DNA of 64,000 bases from Drechmeria coniospora (taxonomy: Eukaryota > Ascomycota > Sordariomycetes > Hypocreales > Ophiocordycipitaceae): assembly GCF_001625195.1 (NCBI RefSeq), contig NC_054389.1, forward strand, positions 8,986,520 through 9,050,519, given 5' to 3'. Positions 47,609 through 58,421 of the stretch are shown one piece after another (the stretch's first letter is position 1; the number at the start of each line of letters is the position of its first letter). The notes beneath the pieces are model-generated. The model was given only the letters and a program-made list of their open reading frames with translations. It ran no database searches and was not told the origin of the DNA. The position numbers and the translations under genes were made by a program.

Positions 47609-50600
47609 CACAAGTACTGTACTTGCAGCAATACTTATGTACGGAGTGCATCTGGTTGTACTATAAGTACATGCACGGAGTGCTTGCTCCCAAGTACAGT
47701 ACTTACATGTACACCTACAGAAGGCACAAGTACTCCGTACAGGCCATGTATTACTCCGTACTCAATGCTCGTTCGGATTACACCGGCTTGTGAGGGCTGA
47801 CGACTTGTATTCATTAGATAATACTCGCAAGGACACCCACCGGCCGGCACAACTCTTCTCGGAGGTATTCCGTCCATTGCTACTCGGCAAGCACTGCAGT
47901 ACGTACATCAACAAAGTCTTAATACTGCACTTGGAGCACGCGCAAGTGCACAGGGTGGCAGCAAAGGCGCTTGCGACTGGCGGCGAAGAACCCCCGATCC
48001 CGTCATGCAGGCAGGAACAAGTGATGCGTACGCAGGCAGCCTCGAGGCACAGCACCTACAGTACTTGCAGCACTTGCACCCGGATGGAGCAGCATAGTGT
48101 CAGCGGTGGTCTATGGCGAGCGAATGGATGCGCGCATAAGAACAGACAGCACAACAATGCCGGCGCGCTTCAGCTTCGTGCCGCGAGAGGAGGCTGGCCG
48201 GATAGGGAATTTCACGCTAGCCTTGCTGTCATGTCATTTTCCACACATTTCTATGGACTAGGCCGCTGGCTAAGCCATCGGCGATGCGCTTGCTCGCCAC
48301 GGTCATCGCCTGCACTTTCCAAACTTTCCTATATATAGGCTAACCATTACTCGCACGTTACTGCTTGTATGTTGATAAGGTGCAAATAGTTGGCGCATTC
48401 CTCGATGACGCCGATGCTAGCTCAATCATCGGTTGGTACCTACGCCCACGGAGCCGGACGTCGGCAGCAACCGCGACGTGATGGGCCTGCGGCATTCATG
48501 TGCAAGCCGATAACAGCTTCTGTTACTCATCCTTATCCTCGCACCAAGGAGAGGCGGTGGATGGTGGAATGCGCAGATTTTCCCAATCGCCTCCTCGCTG
48601 GCGTTATATTAGCGTTTGACGCCCGCGGGCGGCCGACGCCGCCCGTCTCATGTAGTCGTACGGTACAAGTGCGGGCAATGGGAGCCATCTCCGCACCACC
48701 AGCACGCTGCCCGGACCTGTGCAGTCCAAGTATTAGTTGTACCGTACCGTATGCAAGTACAGTACGTTGCAGGTGCTCAGTGGAACTTTATCGCCCCCCC
48801 TGGGAGGGAGGGTCTGCGGGCTCCAGCGAAATCTCAACACTCAACGCTCTCCCACGTAGCATGCCAACAGCACGCCCCTGTGCCAGGTGGAGGGGGGTGA
48901 GAGCAGCATGTACTTGCGTACTGAAGTACAGTACTCAGTACCTTGAGCGCACGCATCGCACGCATCGCAAGTCCTTGTGGGTGGGTGGGTGTACAGTACT
49001 TGGACTGCACTTGTACTGTAAGTACCTGTACTGTAAGTACCTGTACTGTAAGTACAATGCACAAGTGCGGCAGTCGTCAAGCGCACTCGCTCTCTCTCGC
49101 TCACTTCACAGCAAATGAAGGACGGAAGCTAGTGTCAAGACGTCGGTCCGGCCACGGTAGGTGAAAAAAAAAAAAAAAAAAAAAAGGAACAGAAAAAAAC
49201 TCGACACCCGAGGCCAAGGGCTCGTTAGTTTGGTTCTCGCACGCGCGCACCTCGACCGGTGCGCCGGTACTGGACACAAGGGCGAGCCCGAGCCCGAGAC
49301 CGGGCTGGTTAGCTCGCCCCGTTGGCCCCTCCTTCGATAAGTTGGCGGAACCAGTGCGGGAATGCGAGAGGGAAAAGTCGGTTCAGCTAATGGGGACCTT
49401 CGGAGAGGTCAACAAGCAAGGAACACCACCCCACCTTGGGCGATTGATTTTCAGTCTAGGCCCATAACGGATGGTGCTCGCGCCAGTGGTGATACCGACA
49501 GCATGCACCCCTTGTTTCAAGCCTCCACGAGAATGGCGTCGTCGCATAAGTGAATCAGGCTGTCGTGGTTTTATTAGTCGTCTCTCCTATATCAGCACCT
49601 GTGCGACCACTCCTAGGCGTGCGTGTACATGCGTGCATGAGCGCTGCATTCGTGCGCGTCAAGCAAGGACAGTGCAAGCGCAGTGCTCGGTGGGTGTAGT
49701 GTACAGAGGACGGAGTGCAGCACTTGTAGTGGTCCTAGCACGGAGCACATGTACTTTCAACTATACACATGCTGGTGCGGTATGTACAGGTATTATGCAT
49801 GTCTACAGTAAGTACACCGTATAAGTACACGACGAGGCATAATACGCAAGTACGAGCCCAACTGGTCATGTAAGTATATGCACTGTACTCCGTACTTGAG
49901 TTGGGAAGTATTTGTAGTTGAAAGTAGTATCAGTAGGTACTAGGTAAGTAAGTAAGTATAAGTATACTCCGTAGCACACCTACAGTACCTGTACTGCACT
50001 TGCTTGCGGTTTATCGCAGGCACAGAAGTACTGTAAATACCTCGGTTGCTGCAGGTAGTACGGAGTACCTGTGCTCCGTATTAATCCTGGACCAACCCAG
50101 GGTGCTTTTTCAAGTATGATTATAACATCTGCAAGTACTTGTGCAGTACACCATTCCCACGAGTACTTACGCTACGGTACAAACGGGTACGGAGTACAAC
50201 TACGGTAGGTGTTCCTATAACATGACATGCAGTTATTACTCGGTAATACCGCACTTGCACGTACTTGTACTCCCTACACTTGGAACGAATTGCACACATA
50301 GGTAGGGGCGTCCTACCGCTGCAAGTATTCACCATCACTTGCACGCACGGAATGCAGCATGCATCCTACATCTAGGTGTCTGCCGAGTTGAAAAGGGTGC
50401 CACCTCCGTCGATGAAAATGTGCTCATTACTGTTGGGTGCCAGGTTGGTGCCCTGCACGTCCTCACAGTGCATGGCAATGCGGTATCCCCGACAACGATT
50501 GATCCATGATCGCTGGGTCAAAGTTTAATCAAAATCGCCCCCAAGCGCAGCCGACACAACCACCAGTCGCCATGGCAGCCAGTGTCAGACCGACGCCAAA

Positions 50601-51116
50601 TAACAACTGGCAGACGCCCAACAGCAACGCAGCTGTTGGGTTGGCCGCATAACCGTGTCCGTTGCCATTTGCCTTCTTTGTACATCTGCGCCTTTGTACA
50701 TCTGCGCCGTGTTCTACAATGGAGCCGCATCGTGCTTCGCCTTCGTCCCCGTGGTGCGCCTGACAATGGCATGCGGTACGATTGTTGCACCTGTATTTAC
50801 GCTGCTTCGTCTCTACCACCAGCTGCCTTTCGCTGCGGATACAGTACGAGCAATCTTCGTACTTGCGTCAAGTAAAATCGTCGCTTCCTTACCACGATCC
50901 CCAGCGAACCTGCTCAGTACCGCTATCGGCTTTCGTCGCGCCGCATCAAGCCCAACTCTGGCCATCAACAGATCGCCCCCCCCCCCCCGGTTGTTCGTGA
51001 TTCTAGCCCCCATGAACAGACCGCGCCATGGCCAGTCGCTGGTGCTGAAGTCGCGCCTATCCCCATTTGGCACACCTCGACACAAGATCCAAGAGTGCAT
51101 ACGTTAAGCAATATAG

Positions 51117-51147
51117 TACGGAGTACTCCGTACGGAGTACGGAGTAC
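51117..51147. repeat. overlapping TACGGAGTACTCCGTA palindromes
   Basis: The 16-bp palindrome followed directly by two further CGGAGTAC units, giving a 31-bp run that could form alternative hairpins. Confidence 0.85.
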
Positions 51148-52076
51148 TTCCTTGCATCAACACATGGCGAGCTGCCTGGATTAATTCATCTTCCCTACTC
51201 CGCGCATTCGTGGCAGATGGGAGAGAACCACGGGGTACACGATATATCAATCATGACGAGGCAACCGATTAAGTAAGTACTGTACACCAAGTACCCGTAA
51301 AATGGAAAATATCACACCTGTTGGGATCAAGTCGCAAGCTCTTGCGGCGCCGTGCACGAGTGACCGTGTGTACTTTGAAAAATATTTTCCTTCATTGCCA
51401 TGCTAATGTGAGTGCTAAGGCAATATTAATAATTGATATGTCGTCGCATTAACTGGCGGATTGACGCTTATCTACAGGCAGCGCGAGCGAATCACCGCCA
51501 AATCCTTCTCCGAAGCCCCTGTAGGCAGCTCCGCTTCTCCTTCGTCGCCGGGAAGTGCAACGACCTGGGGGAATGGCTGTTGGATGTTCAGACTCACCTG
51601 ATTATGTGTCGCATCGAATAAAGTATGATTAATGTGCACTTGTATTATACTTGCGGTTCAAGTACTCCGTACTTGCGAAAACAATGCACTTCCAGTAATA
51701 CTCGAGTATACCGACTGGCAGTACTGGTACGGAGTGCGGTGCGGCACCTCTGTTACCGCAATCATATAATTACTTGCAGGAATATCCTTCCGATGGCTTT
51801 GATACATTCTGACAACAGGCATCAGACAGCAGTGACTGGCCTCGGCTTTGCCTTGGGACAATGTCCATCATGTGCCGCAATATTTGCGTCCCACCGTCGT
51901 TGCCTCGCCTTGCCTCGCCTTGCCTCTCCTTGCCGCTGCCGCTGCTGCAGCTATGGTTGATGTTGCCAATGTCGTTTCCCTCCCGTCTCGGGTCGTCGGC
52001 GTCTGCTGGGACGTGCTGCCGTCACCCATCCATCGTGTCACGTCTGCACCACCTGCCATGCCGCCGCTCGGCTGTC

Positions 52077-53501
52077 TCATCCCCCCCCACGCCCTCGCCC
52101 CCGCCCTCGTCCGGTTCCCCTTCCCCGTCCTCGTCCACCGCCGCGTCCACCCCTTTTCCCGCCCCGGCCGACCGTCTTGCCCCCGTCGAAGCGCTCAAAC
52201 AGCCTTTCCTCTCCGAAAGCCCCCTCGGCAAAGCGTATAAAGTTCACGAGACCCCGGTCGACGACGGCGACCAGCACGTTCCTGTACCCGTGCTTTAGCC
52301 GCTGATACAGCCTCCCGTGCCCTTGCATCGTCTCCGCCGCCGGGCACCATGGCGTAGATGCCAAGAGCGTGTCCACCTGGCCGAGAGTCGGCACGTGCGA
52401 GTTGTCCGTGTCGGCCACGGCGATGCGGAAGTCGGGTGCCGGTGGCTTCTTCTTGGAGAAGGGGACGCCGGCCGGCTTCCAGACGTGGAAAAACACGCAA
52501 AACGGCTCCTCCTGCTCGTTACCCGAGGGTCCGCTCGTTGGCCACGCCGGCTTCGGCCTGTGGCGAGGGAGGATCGCGAGCTGCTGGTAGATGGGCCCGT
52601 AGGCGCGGTAGATGCCTGGAGCGACGAGCGGACCCGAGAGATTCGCCACCGGTGGCCGCGTGCCCTGGCGAACAAAGGCAAAGAGCCACTGCCAGAGGCC
52701 CTGAAATGGTGCCGATGTTGATGATGGCGCCTCCTGGCACGGAGAGGGGGGCAACGCCGCCCATGGCGCGCGCAGGACATGAAAGCCGGCGCGCTTGAGA
52801 TGGGAATAGACTTGCAGCTTGGGTAAGGATATCTTGCCCTGTTCGCCGTCGTGGCCGACGAGCAGGCAGTATGCGGCCTCGAGGCTGAGAGGCAATCCAA
52901 CGTCGTAGTCGTCGTGCCCGTATCCCGTCCGCGATGTTCCTCCATCGACCGGGAGGACCTCTTCCAAAGGCCTGTCCGGCCACCAAAGGTCAATCGTGCC
53001 CCTCTCGACGAGGTATAGGGCTTCCTCGGGGAGAAGCCACAGCCGTCCGACGCCAGGATGCTCCTTGCTTCCCGAGAAGGTCCTGCCAATGTCCTTCATC
53101 CAACTTCCCTTCTCCTGCTCGACGACCACGACTCTCTCCCGCAGCCGTAGATCGTGCCCAGCCCCCTCCTCGACCGCCGATGGATTTTCTGCCCACCAGT
53201 CGGGAAAGTACCAAGCTCTGATCCAGGCCTCGGCCCGGTGTGTCCGAGTGTATCCCAGCACCTCCTCGAGCGCGCTGCGGCTTGCCTCGAGAGCGCCGTC
53301 TTGCGCTCTGGTCCCGTGCGACTCAAAGTCCTTTTCGCCCTTGCGGATCGTCTTGCTCGACACGCCTTTCTTCTGGAACATGGACGAGAAGAGCTTGTAG
53401 TCAGGCAAGCCCTCCTCCATGCCGTCCTCCGCATCGAGGGCGTCATCCCCGCAGGAGGCGCCCTCTACGCGGAGAGGGTTCTCGTCATCGTCAAACGGCA
53501 T
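52077..53501 (-). CDS. SEN54: tRNA-splicing endonuclease subunit SEN54
   Basis: Single exon of 475 codons (474 residues). The Sen54 N-terminal region is at about residues 30-130 (LPDYKLFSSMFQKKG, then EVLGYTRTHRAEAWIRAWYFP). The middle contains ISLPKLQVYSHLKRAGFHVLR, matching the conserved PFQVYSHLKRLGY-type helix of the family, and the C-terminal part contains FRIAVADTDNSHVPT and RNVLVAVVDRGLVNFIRFAEGAF, typical of fungal Sen54. Sen54 is a non-catalytic subunit of the heterotetramer that excises tRNA introns. It ends in an unusual Arg-Gly tail of about 30 residues. The ATG at 53501 (MPFDDDENP) is the first in frame; upstream codons are open but lack an ATG. It is head-to-head with an intron-containing tRNA gene. 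Confidence 0.88.
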   Translation of the reverse strand: MPFDDDENPLRVEGASCGDDALDAEDGMEEGLPDYKLFSSMFQKKGVSSKTIRKGEKDFESHGTRAQDGALEASRSALEEVLGYTRTHRAEAWIRAWYFPDWWAENPSAVEEGAGHDLRLRERVVVVEQEKGSWMKDIGRTFSGSKEHPGVGRLWLLPEEALYLVERGTIDLWWPDRPLEEVLPVDGGTSRTGYGHDDYDVGLPLSLEAAYCLLVGHDGEQGKISLPKLQVYSHLKRAGFHVLRAPWAALPPSPCQEAPSSTSAPFQGLWQWLFAFVRQGTRPPVANLSGPLVAPGIYRAYGPIYQQLAILPRHRPKPAWPTSGPSGNEQEEPFCVFFHVWKPAGVPFSKKKPPAPDFRIAVADTDNSHVPTLGQVDTLLASTPWCPAAETMQGHGRLYQRLKHGYRNVLVAVVDRGLVNFIRFAEGAFGEERLFERFDGGKTVGRGGKRGGRGGGRGRGRGTGRGRGRGRGGG

Positions 53502-53912
53502 CGAAGCTGTGCTTCCTCGCCGTTCTCCGCAGTATTGTTTCGATTCTTGCGAACCAAGGCCTAGAGGAGCTTCTGGTGGTAGGAGTGTGTCTCTGTTCAA
53601 GCCATGTCACCTCCGCATGGTGTGACTGGAGAGTCCAGCTGTCTGAGCGGCTCGTCAGTGATTCAATTCACGGGGCAAAAAAACGAATTTCAATATCTCG
53701 AGGACCGGGAGGATTTTCTGGCAATGTCAGAGAGACGACGAGACTTTACAAAGAGTTTGTCAGAACCCGAGACGGAATGATGCACCGCAAAGCTCATGAT
53801 TCGGCTAGCGCTTTTCAATGTGATGGCACTGGTGGGTCGATGTGTGATTTTTCGATGGGAAGATTTGGATTAGGTATTTAGTACCTAATATCGCAGCGTT
53901 TTACTACTGTAT
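53502..53912. other. divergent spacer between SEN54 and tRNA-Leu
   Basis: About 410 bp shared upstream of SEN54 (-) and the tRNA (+). No other gene was seen. It probably contains the SEN54 promoter; tRNA transcription uses internal boxes. Confidence 0.6.
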
Positions 53913-54027
53913 GCGAGTCTGGCCGAGTGGTTAAGGCGTTGTGTTTAGGTTAGTATCCACTTTGGATTCGTTGTTACTTGAACCGCAATGGGCATCGCCC
54001 GCGTAGGTTCGATCCCTACGGCTCGCA
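53913..54027 (+). tRNA. tRNA-Leu (anticodon UAG) with a 33-nt intron
   Basis: The acceptor stem GCGAGTC pairs with GGCTCGC (one G-T), with discriminator A at 54027. The A-box region TGGCCGAGTGG lies at 53920 and the B box GGTTCGATCCC at about 54007. The anticodon stem TTGTG pairs with CGCAA (one wobble), the loop is TTTAGG+C with anticodon TAG at 53946-53948, and the intron lies after position 37, about 53950-53982. The long variable arm (GGGC-ATC-GCCC) is expected for leucine tRNA. The T arm is GTAGG-TTCGATC-CCTAC. It reads CUA codons. The intron requires the SEN complex for removal. Confidence 0.92.
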
Positions 54028-54804
54028 CATGCTTTAATTTTTGCACCTTCGCCGTGCATCCTCACCGATATCACGCGAGTAATACGTCGTCAGTACATAT
54101 TCATACATACTTACTTACACCACATACACGCACATACAGTACTCACACACCTATCTATCTACATGCACATACATACACGTAACATGAATATACATACATG
54201 CATTGCATACTCAGCTGCACGTCAAAAGGTGAAATTGAACTACATCCAGAGCCAGTGAATAAATGTTTTCTTTTGCTTCCATGCATCAACTGCGAAAAGC
54301 ATATACGCACGCCTCTTCTCGGTCATGTCGCAAAACACCCCCATCAAGAAATCCTTGGCCTTCCTACATGGGCCTCGTCTCGAAATGCCGAAACGAACAA
54401 AGGAGGACGGCCAGACATCTGCAAAGTCTAGCGGCTGTCTTGTGCTACGAATGGGGGGGGGGAACCACCTGGCTCCTCCATCCGGACAGTAATCCGGCTT
54501 AGCTTGCGGACAGGCCATACCCGCAAACCGCAACCCCCCCCCCCCCCTTATTCGCCTTCCTCCTGGCACCCAACGCCGGCAAGCATGTCTTTATATAAGT
54601 GTACAGCAAATCGCAAGGCTGCCCGTCCCCCGCTCGCCGCGATTGGAAATGTCTTGTTCGGATCAAGGGTATAAAGGAGCGGCGGCCCATCAGTCCGGCC
54701 TGCCGTCTCATTTGCAGGACAGCTTCGTCGTCAGTCATACTATGATGGCCCTCCATCACCGTCGGGCGCGTAGTTGCCGCACGAACGGTCATCGCGCACG
54801 CCTG
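54028..54804. other. spacer downstream of tRNA-Leu and arrestin-like gene
   Basis: About 780 bp with no supportable gene: CATA/CTAT-rich simple sequence at 54,100-54,200, a 14-base poly-C at 54,534-54,547, and the presumed 3' untranslated region of the arrestin-like gene. A TATAAA at about 54,669 on the plus strand precedes no recognisable gene. Confidence 0.6.
54038..54042 (+). terminator. RNA polymerase III T-run
   Basis: Five consecutive T residues start 10 bases after the discriminator base of the tRNA, as expected for a Pol III terminator. Confidence 0.8.
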
Positions 54805-56201
54805 TCAGTCGATGTACGGTTTCTTCTGTCCCCCCACGAGGCACAGGCCGAGAGCCCGCAACGAGTCGCGATCGCTGGCGAGGATGATGCTGCGGGCGGG
54901 AAGCATGGGGTTGTTCGGGTCGACGAGGGCCGCGTCCTTGGCCGCCTGCTCGATGGCGTCCATTTCCTCCTTGCACCCTTGTTGGTCGAGAGGGCAGATG
55001 ACGATTGGTTGTCTCAGGGTGACATCGCGAGCGCCACTCAGTTGAACCTGGACCGGCGCGCCAGGGTGACGCCGTCAGCAACAGCAGAGGACTCGCGGTA
55101 GAGTCGGTAGGCAGGGACAGGACAGGGCGCATGTGACGAGCTTACCTTGATGCTGACGTAAAACTCAATCTTGTACAGGCTCGACGTCGTCGTAAACGTG
55201 ACGACCTCGTACTGGGGAAACGCCGGCTTGCCTCTTCTCACGATGCCCTCGGGGTCTCTCAGATCTTTCGAGGGAAAGACGAGGCCGATGTTGGTGGCGT
55301 AGCCGGCTTCGGGCATCTTCATCTTGACGACCTGGACCTGCTTCGACAGCTTGTTGACCCTCTTGGTCGGTTCGTCTCCTTCGGGGTTGTAGGTGATCTC
55401 CTCCTCGATCGTCAGCGTAATCTTCTCGATCGACACCCGCTTGGCCTTGCTCATCCAGTCGGCGTTGGGCGACAGCTTGATGTAGACGGCGATGGGGTCG
55501 TTCGGGCCGAAGCTCCAGCGCGGCAGGTTGATGCCGAGGTGGACGATGTTGTCGGTGGTGACGAGCTTCGTCTCCGGCTTGTTGTACATGCCAAAGGTCG
55601 ACAGGGTGTCGTATCGTTGCAGCGGCATGGGGAAGCTGTGCTTGAACTGGCTGCTGTGGCCCTGCTGGACCGTCACGACGAGCTCGTAGTACGTCTCGGC
55701 CGTCCTGCTCGGCAGCTGGAGCGAGGCCGGGGGGATTCGTCGATTCGTCTCCTCGCCGCCCCTCCCGAAGGGGATGAAGAGGACAAAGGGCAGGTCCATG
55801 GCCATGACGCTCTCGGCCTCCTTGCCGGTGGAGCATCGGAAGAGCAGGACCTCCTTGCCGACCACATCCGTCGTCTCCCGTCGCGGGGTGCCGAGGTGGC
55901 GCTTGGTGAGGCTGTCGGCGTCGGGGTGTATCGTCTCGCGGCGCTGCAGGCACACGCGGACCAAGGAGATGGGAACAGGCATGGAGTATCCTTGGCCGGG
56001 CCGGATCTCGACTTTGCCTTCGATGCGCGGCTGCAGGGTCAGGTCCGTCAGCGGGATCGCAGCGCGGCGGTGGGAGGAGGGGTTGTGGCGGGGGAAGGGC
56101 AAGGAAGCACGCACGAGCGTCGCCGAGATGCCAGGATAGCCGACGAGGAAGTTGCTGTTGGGAGGGCCCGAGACCCTCACGCTGGCGGGCGCCGCGGCCA
56201 T
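54805..56201 (-). CDS. arrestin-like protein
   Basis: Two exons, 56201-55146 and 55047-54805 (433 codons, 432 residues); the 98-nt intron joins FYVSIK to VQLSGARDVTLRQP in frame. The protein has the beta-sandwich pattern of fungal arrestin-like proteins: GKVEIRPGQGYSMPV and SLPFPRH-type strands at the start, FVLFIPFG, ETYYELVVTVQQG, the second lobe AVYIKLSPNADWMSKAKRV followed by IEKITLTIEEEITY, and the end LCLVGGQKKPYID. Such proteins are adaptors, often for ubiquitination of plasma-membrane transporters; I saw no clear PPxY motif, so the partner is open. The frame stays open upstream through a 39-bp duplication but the first ATG is at 56201. Confidence 0.75.
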
Positions 56202-56250
56202 GGCGAAGAGCCTGCCGTTCCCGCCAACACAGGCGGCCGGCAGCTGCGGC

Positions 56251-56328
56251 GGCCGCGAGGTTGGCCGCTCGTCAAGGGCGAGCGGAGGCGGCCGCGAGGT
56301 TGGCCGCTCGTCAAGGGCGAGCGGAGGC
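56251..56328. repeat. two exact copies of a 39-bp unit
   Basis: The 39-bp unit beginning GGCCGCGAGGTTGGCCGCTC occurs twice in tandem, followed by a 7-bp partial third copy. Thirty-nine is divisible by three; on the minus strand each copy would read PLALDERPTSRPP in the frame of the arrestin-like gene, upstream of its first ATG. Confidence 0.9.
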
Positions 56329-56570
56329 GGCCGCGGGTGACGGCGACGCTGTCTTGCAGCTGCGGACGCGGACCTTTGCCCAGCGAAATCGAGGTCTAGG
56401 CCGGTGGCCCTGGAAGCTTGTCGCGTTCGTTGCCGCAATAGCCGTCGCCGTCGCAGTCGCTGTTGTTGCTGTCGCTGTCGCTATTGTTGCAGTTGTAGTT
56501 TGGGTGGGGTCGTCGTCGTCGCAGTCGCGGCGGCGGAGCTGTGCCACGGCGCACCGAGATGGTGCCTTTG

Positions 56571-56625
56571 TCGTTATCGTCGTCGTTATCGTCGTCGTTA
56601 TCGTCGTCGTCGTCGTTCTGGTGGA
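56571..56625. repeat. GTCGTCGTTATC trinucleotide-type array
   Basis: Three to four tandem copies of a 12-bp GTCGTCGTTATC unit ending in plain GTC repeats, in the spacer upstream of the arrestin-like gene. Confidence 0.8.
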
Positions 56626-57552
56626 CAAGGCTGCTGGGGGGGGTCGTGTTGCCCGCATCCCAGATACAGGGGGGGGCCGCAGGACGGCAGGGCGGCCGGG
56701 GCGGGAGACCCGTACTCGGCAGAGAATATGGGAATTGGCCCAAGGGCGGGGGGTTCGGCTGCAGCCCTGTGAAGTATGGCCGACGATGCTTATGGCGAGA
56801 GCTTTCGAGCTAGGCCAAGCATCAGCAGGTGGCAGAATCGTTTCGTAGATTGCGTCGGCAAGGCCTGCCTCGATCTGCACAGCATGCGGCAGGACGGAGG
56901 CGACAGGGCTGGATGATTAGGAGGAATCAGGGCGTAGCGTGCTGTCATCGATCCATTCGCTGGAGCCCATGCGGGACAGGCGGTTCAAGCTCGACGACAG
57001 GTGCGACGACACCTCGCGGCGTGTTCGGCACAGTGAACAAGAATGACGGCGACGAAGTTGAGCAGAAGAAAAAAGGCAACAAGAGGCGGCCTCGAGGTTT
57101 GCTTTAACTTTGGCGCCAGCTTTAGCAGGGCGCTGTTGTCCGTGCGATTTCGGGACAAGGTCCAAGTACAGTACAGGTAGCTGTTGGAGACATCCCACCC
57201 ATCGCATGTACATGAACTCGAACCTGCACTGTACTGTACGCCTTGACGCTTGTGGATGTACCTAAGTAGTCGTTGGGGTAGGTACTTGTACATGCTGCAG
57301 ACGTGGTGAGTGCTGGTGTTACTCTCCCTGGTTTAGTGCATTGCAGGCGAAATTCGGCGCTGCGGCAGTGCACGTTGTAGCCGCACACAGCCATGCCGGC
57401 CAGGGCATCTTCGAACGGGCCATTTTTTCTCATTATTATTCGTACGTGTCTATACCTGTAAACACAAGGCAGAGCAAGGCAGGGGGGCCGCTGCGGCATC
57501 GTAGAGAGGTAGTGGTAAGCATGGTGCCGTCTCACACCATCACGACGGCCAT

Positions 57553-57921
57553 TTATAATGCAAGTACTCCGTACGCGTAGGAGAATAACATGTCTCGAAT
57601 GCTCGTGTATTCCCCAATGGACTTTCTGGCTCTCCGGTTGTTGCCAGGGTCGACGGAGATTGCTTCCCACCACCCCTTCGTCCCATTCTTCGGGGTAGAT
57701 CCAGCACAATGCACACGCCGAGGCACTGTACGTGAGTATACCGTGCACGCAACCTCGGGCGTAAAGGAAGAATCGACGCAGCCAGCCCCGTGCAAGGGCA
57801 TGCAACCGTTGGAACTGTCATTATTGCGCCACTTCCACAACCCTCCGGCATCATATCTGTCGTTGGGCAGGATGTGCATGCAGTGCGGAGTGCATTGGTA
57901 GTCGTCCGCCATGTCAAGCAT
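57553..57921 (-). CDS. doubtful cysteine-rich small protein
   Basis: Open frame of 123 codons from ATG 57921. The translation has six cysteines in its first two thirds (DDYQCTPHCMHI, NGCMPLHGAGCVD, VACTV, HCAGS) and a sensible amino-acid mix, but no visible signal peptide, no intron signals that would supply one, and its 3' end runs into the GTACGGAGTAC spacer motif. No family recognised. It may be a chance frame or the remnant of a small secreted protein. Confidence 0.15.
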   Translation of the reverse strand: MLDMADDYQCTPHCMHILPNDRYDAGGLWKWRNNDSSNGCMPLHGAGCVDSSFTPEVACTVYSRTVPRRVHCAGSTPKNGTKGWWEAISVDPGNNRRARKSIGEYTSIRDMLFSYAYGVLAL

Positions 57922-58421
57922 CCATTCGCTGTATGGTATGTGCTTATGGAAGTTACGGTGACAGCTACCTACGTACTGTACAGTAAGATGCACTCACTGT
58001 ATGAGCAGTACTTGGACCCTTGTTTACCGTGCTGCCACGTTGCTGCGGCTCGTGGGGTGTTCAAGTGCTCGTGCTGTATTCGAACAGTACTCCGCAGAGC
58101 ACCACAATGCGTACTTGTCTTAAGTAATACCTGGCACGTACTGTACTGTAGGTGTGCGGTGTGCTGACAGCAAGTATTAACAAGCAATTACGGAGTACAC
58201 CACAAGTACTCTGTACTCCGTACGAACAAGTACTTAATTACTGCACACCTACCAAGTGCGAGGTACCCACTATACTACTATGTACTGTACATACTGTAGG
58301 TGCGGAGGTAATAGTGCTGCAACCAGGTGCAGTATTATTAGTGCAAGGATGTATTTACCGTATCTCGAACAGGTAGTCGAACATTTGCAAATAGGCAGAG
58401 GAGTTAGTTAGACATGTACAA

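Larger units (their letters stand above)
43653..52076. other. 8.4-kb gene-poor spacer
   Basis: No supportable gene apart from the leader of the minus-strand gene at the left edge. It holds large tetranucleotide arrays (43,881-44,092 and 44,998-45,159), dense GTAC-rich and TACTCCGTAC words from about 45.5 kb onward, copy B of the dispersed element, a 22-base poly-A (49,164-49,185), a poly-C (50,976-50,988) and a 10-bp CCTTGCCTCG array (about 51,899-51,934). A hydrophobic open frame at 50,655-51,107 (+) is a weak orphan candidate only. Confidence 0.6.

Noticed and set aside
54669..54674. TATAAA as promoter of a plus-strand gene
   Set aside because: The frames that follow (for example 54,643-55,101) are antisense to the last exon of the arrestin-like gene and show no protein pattern.
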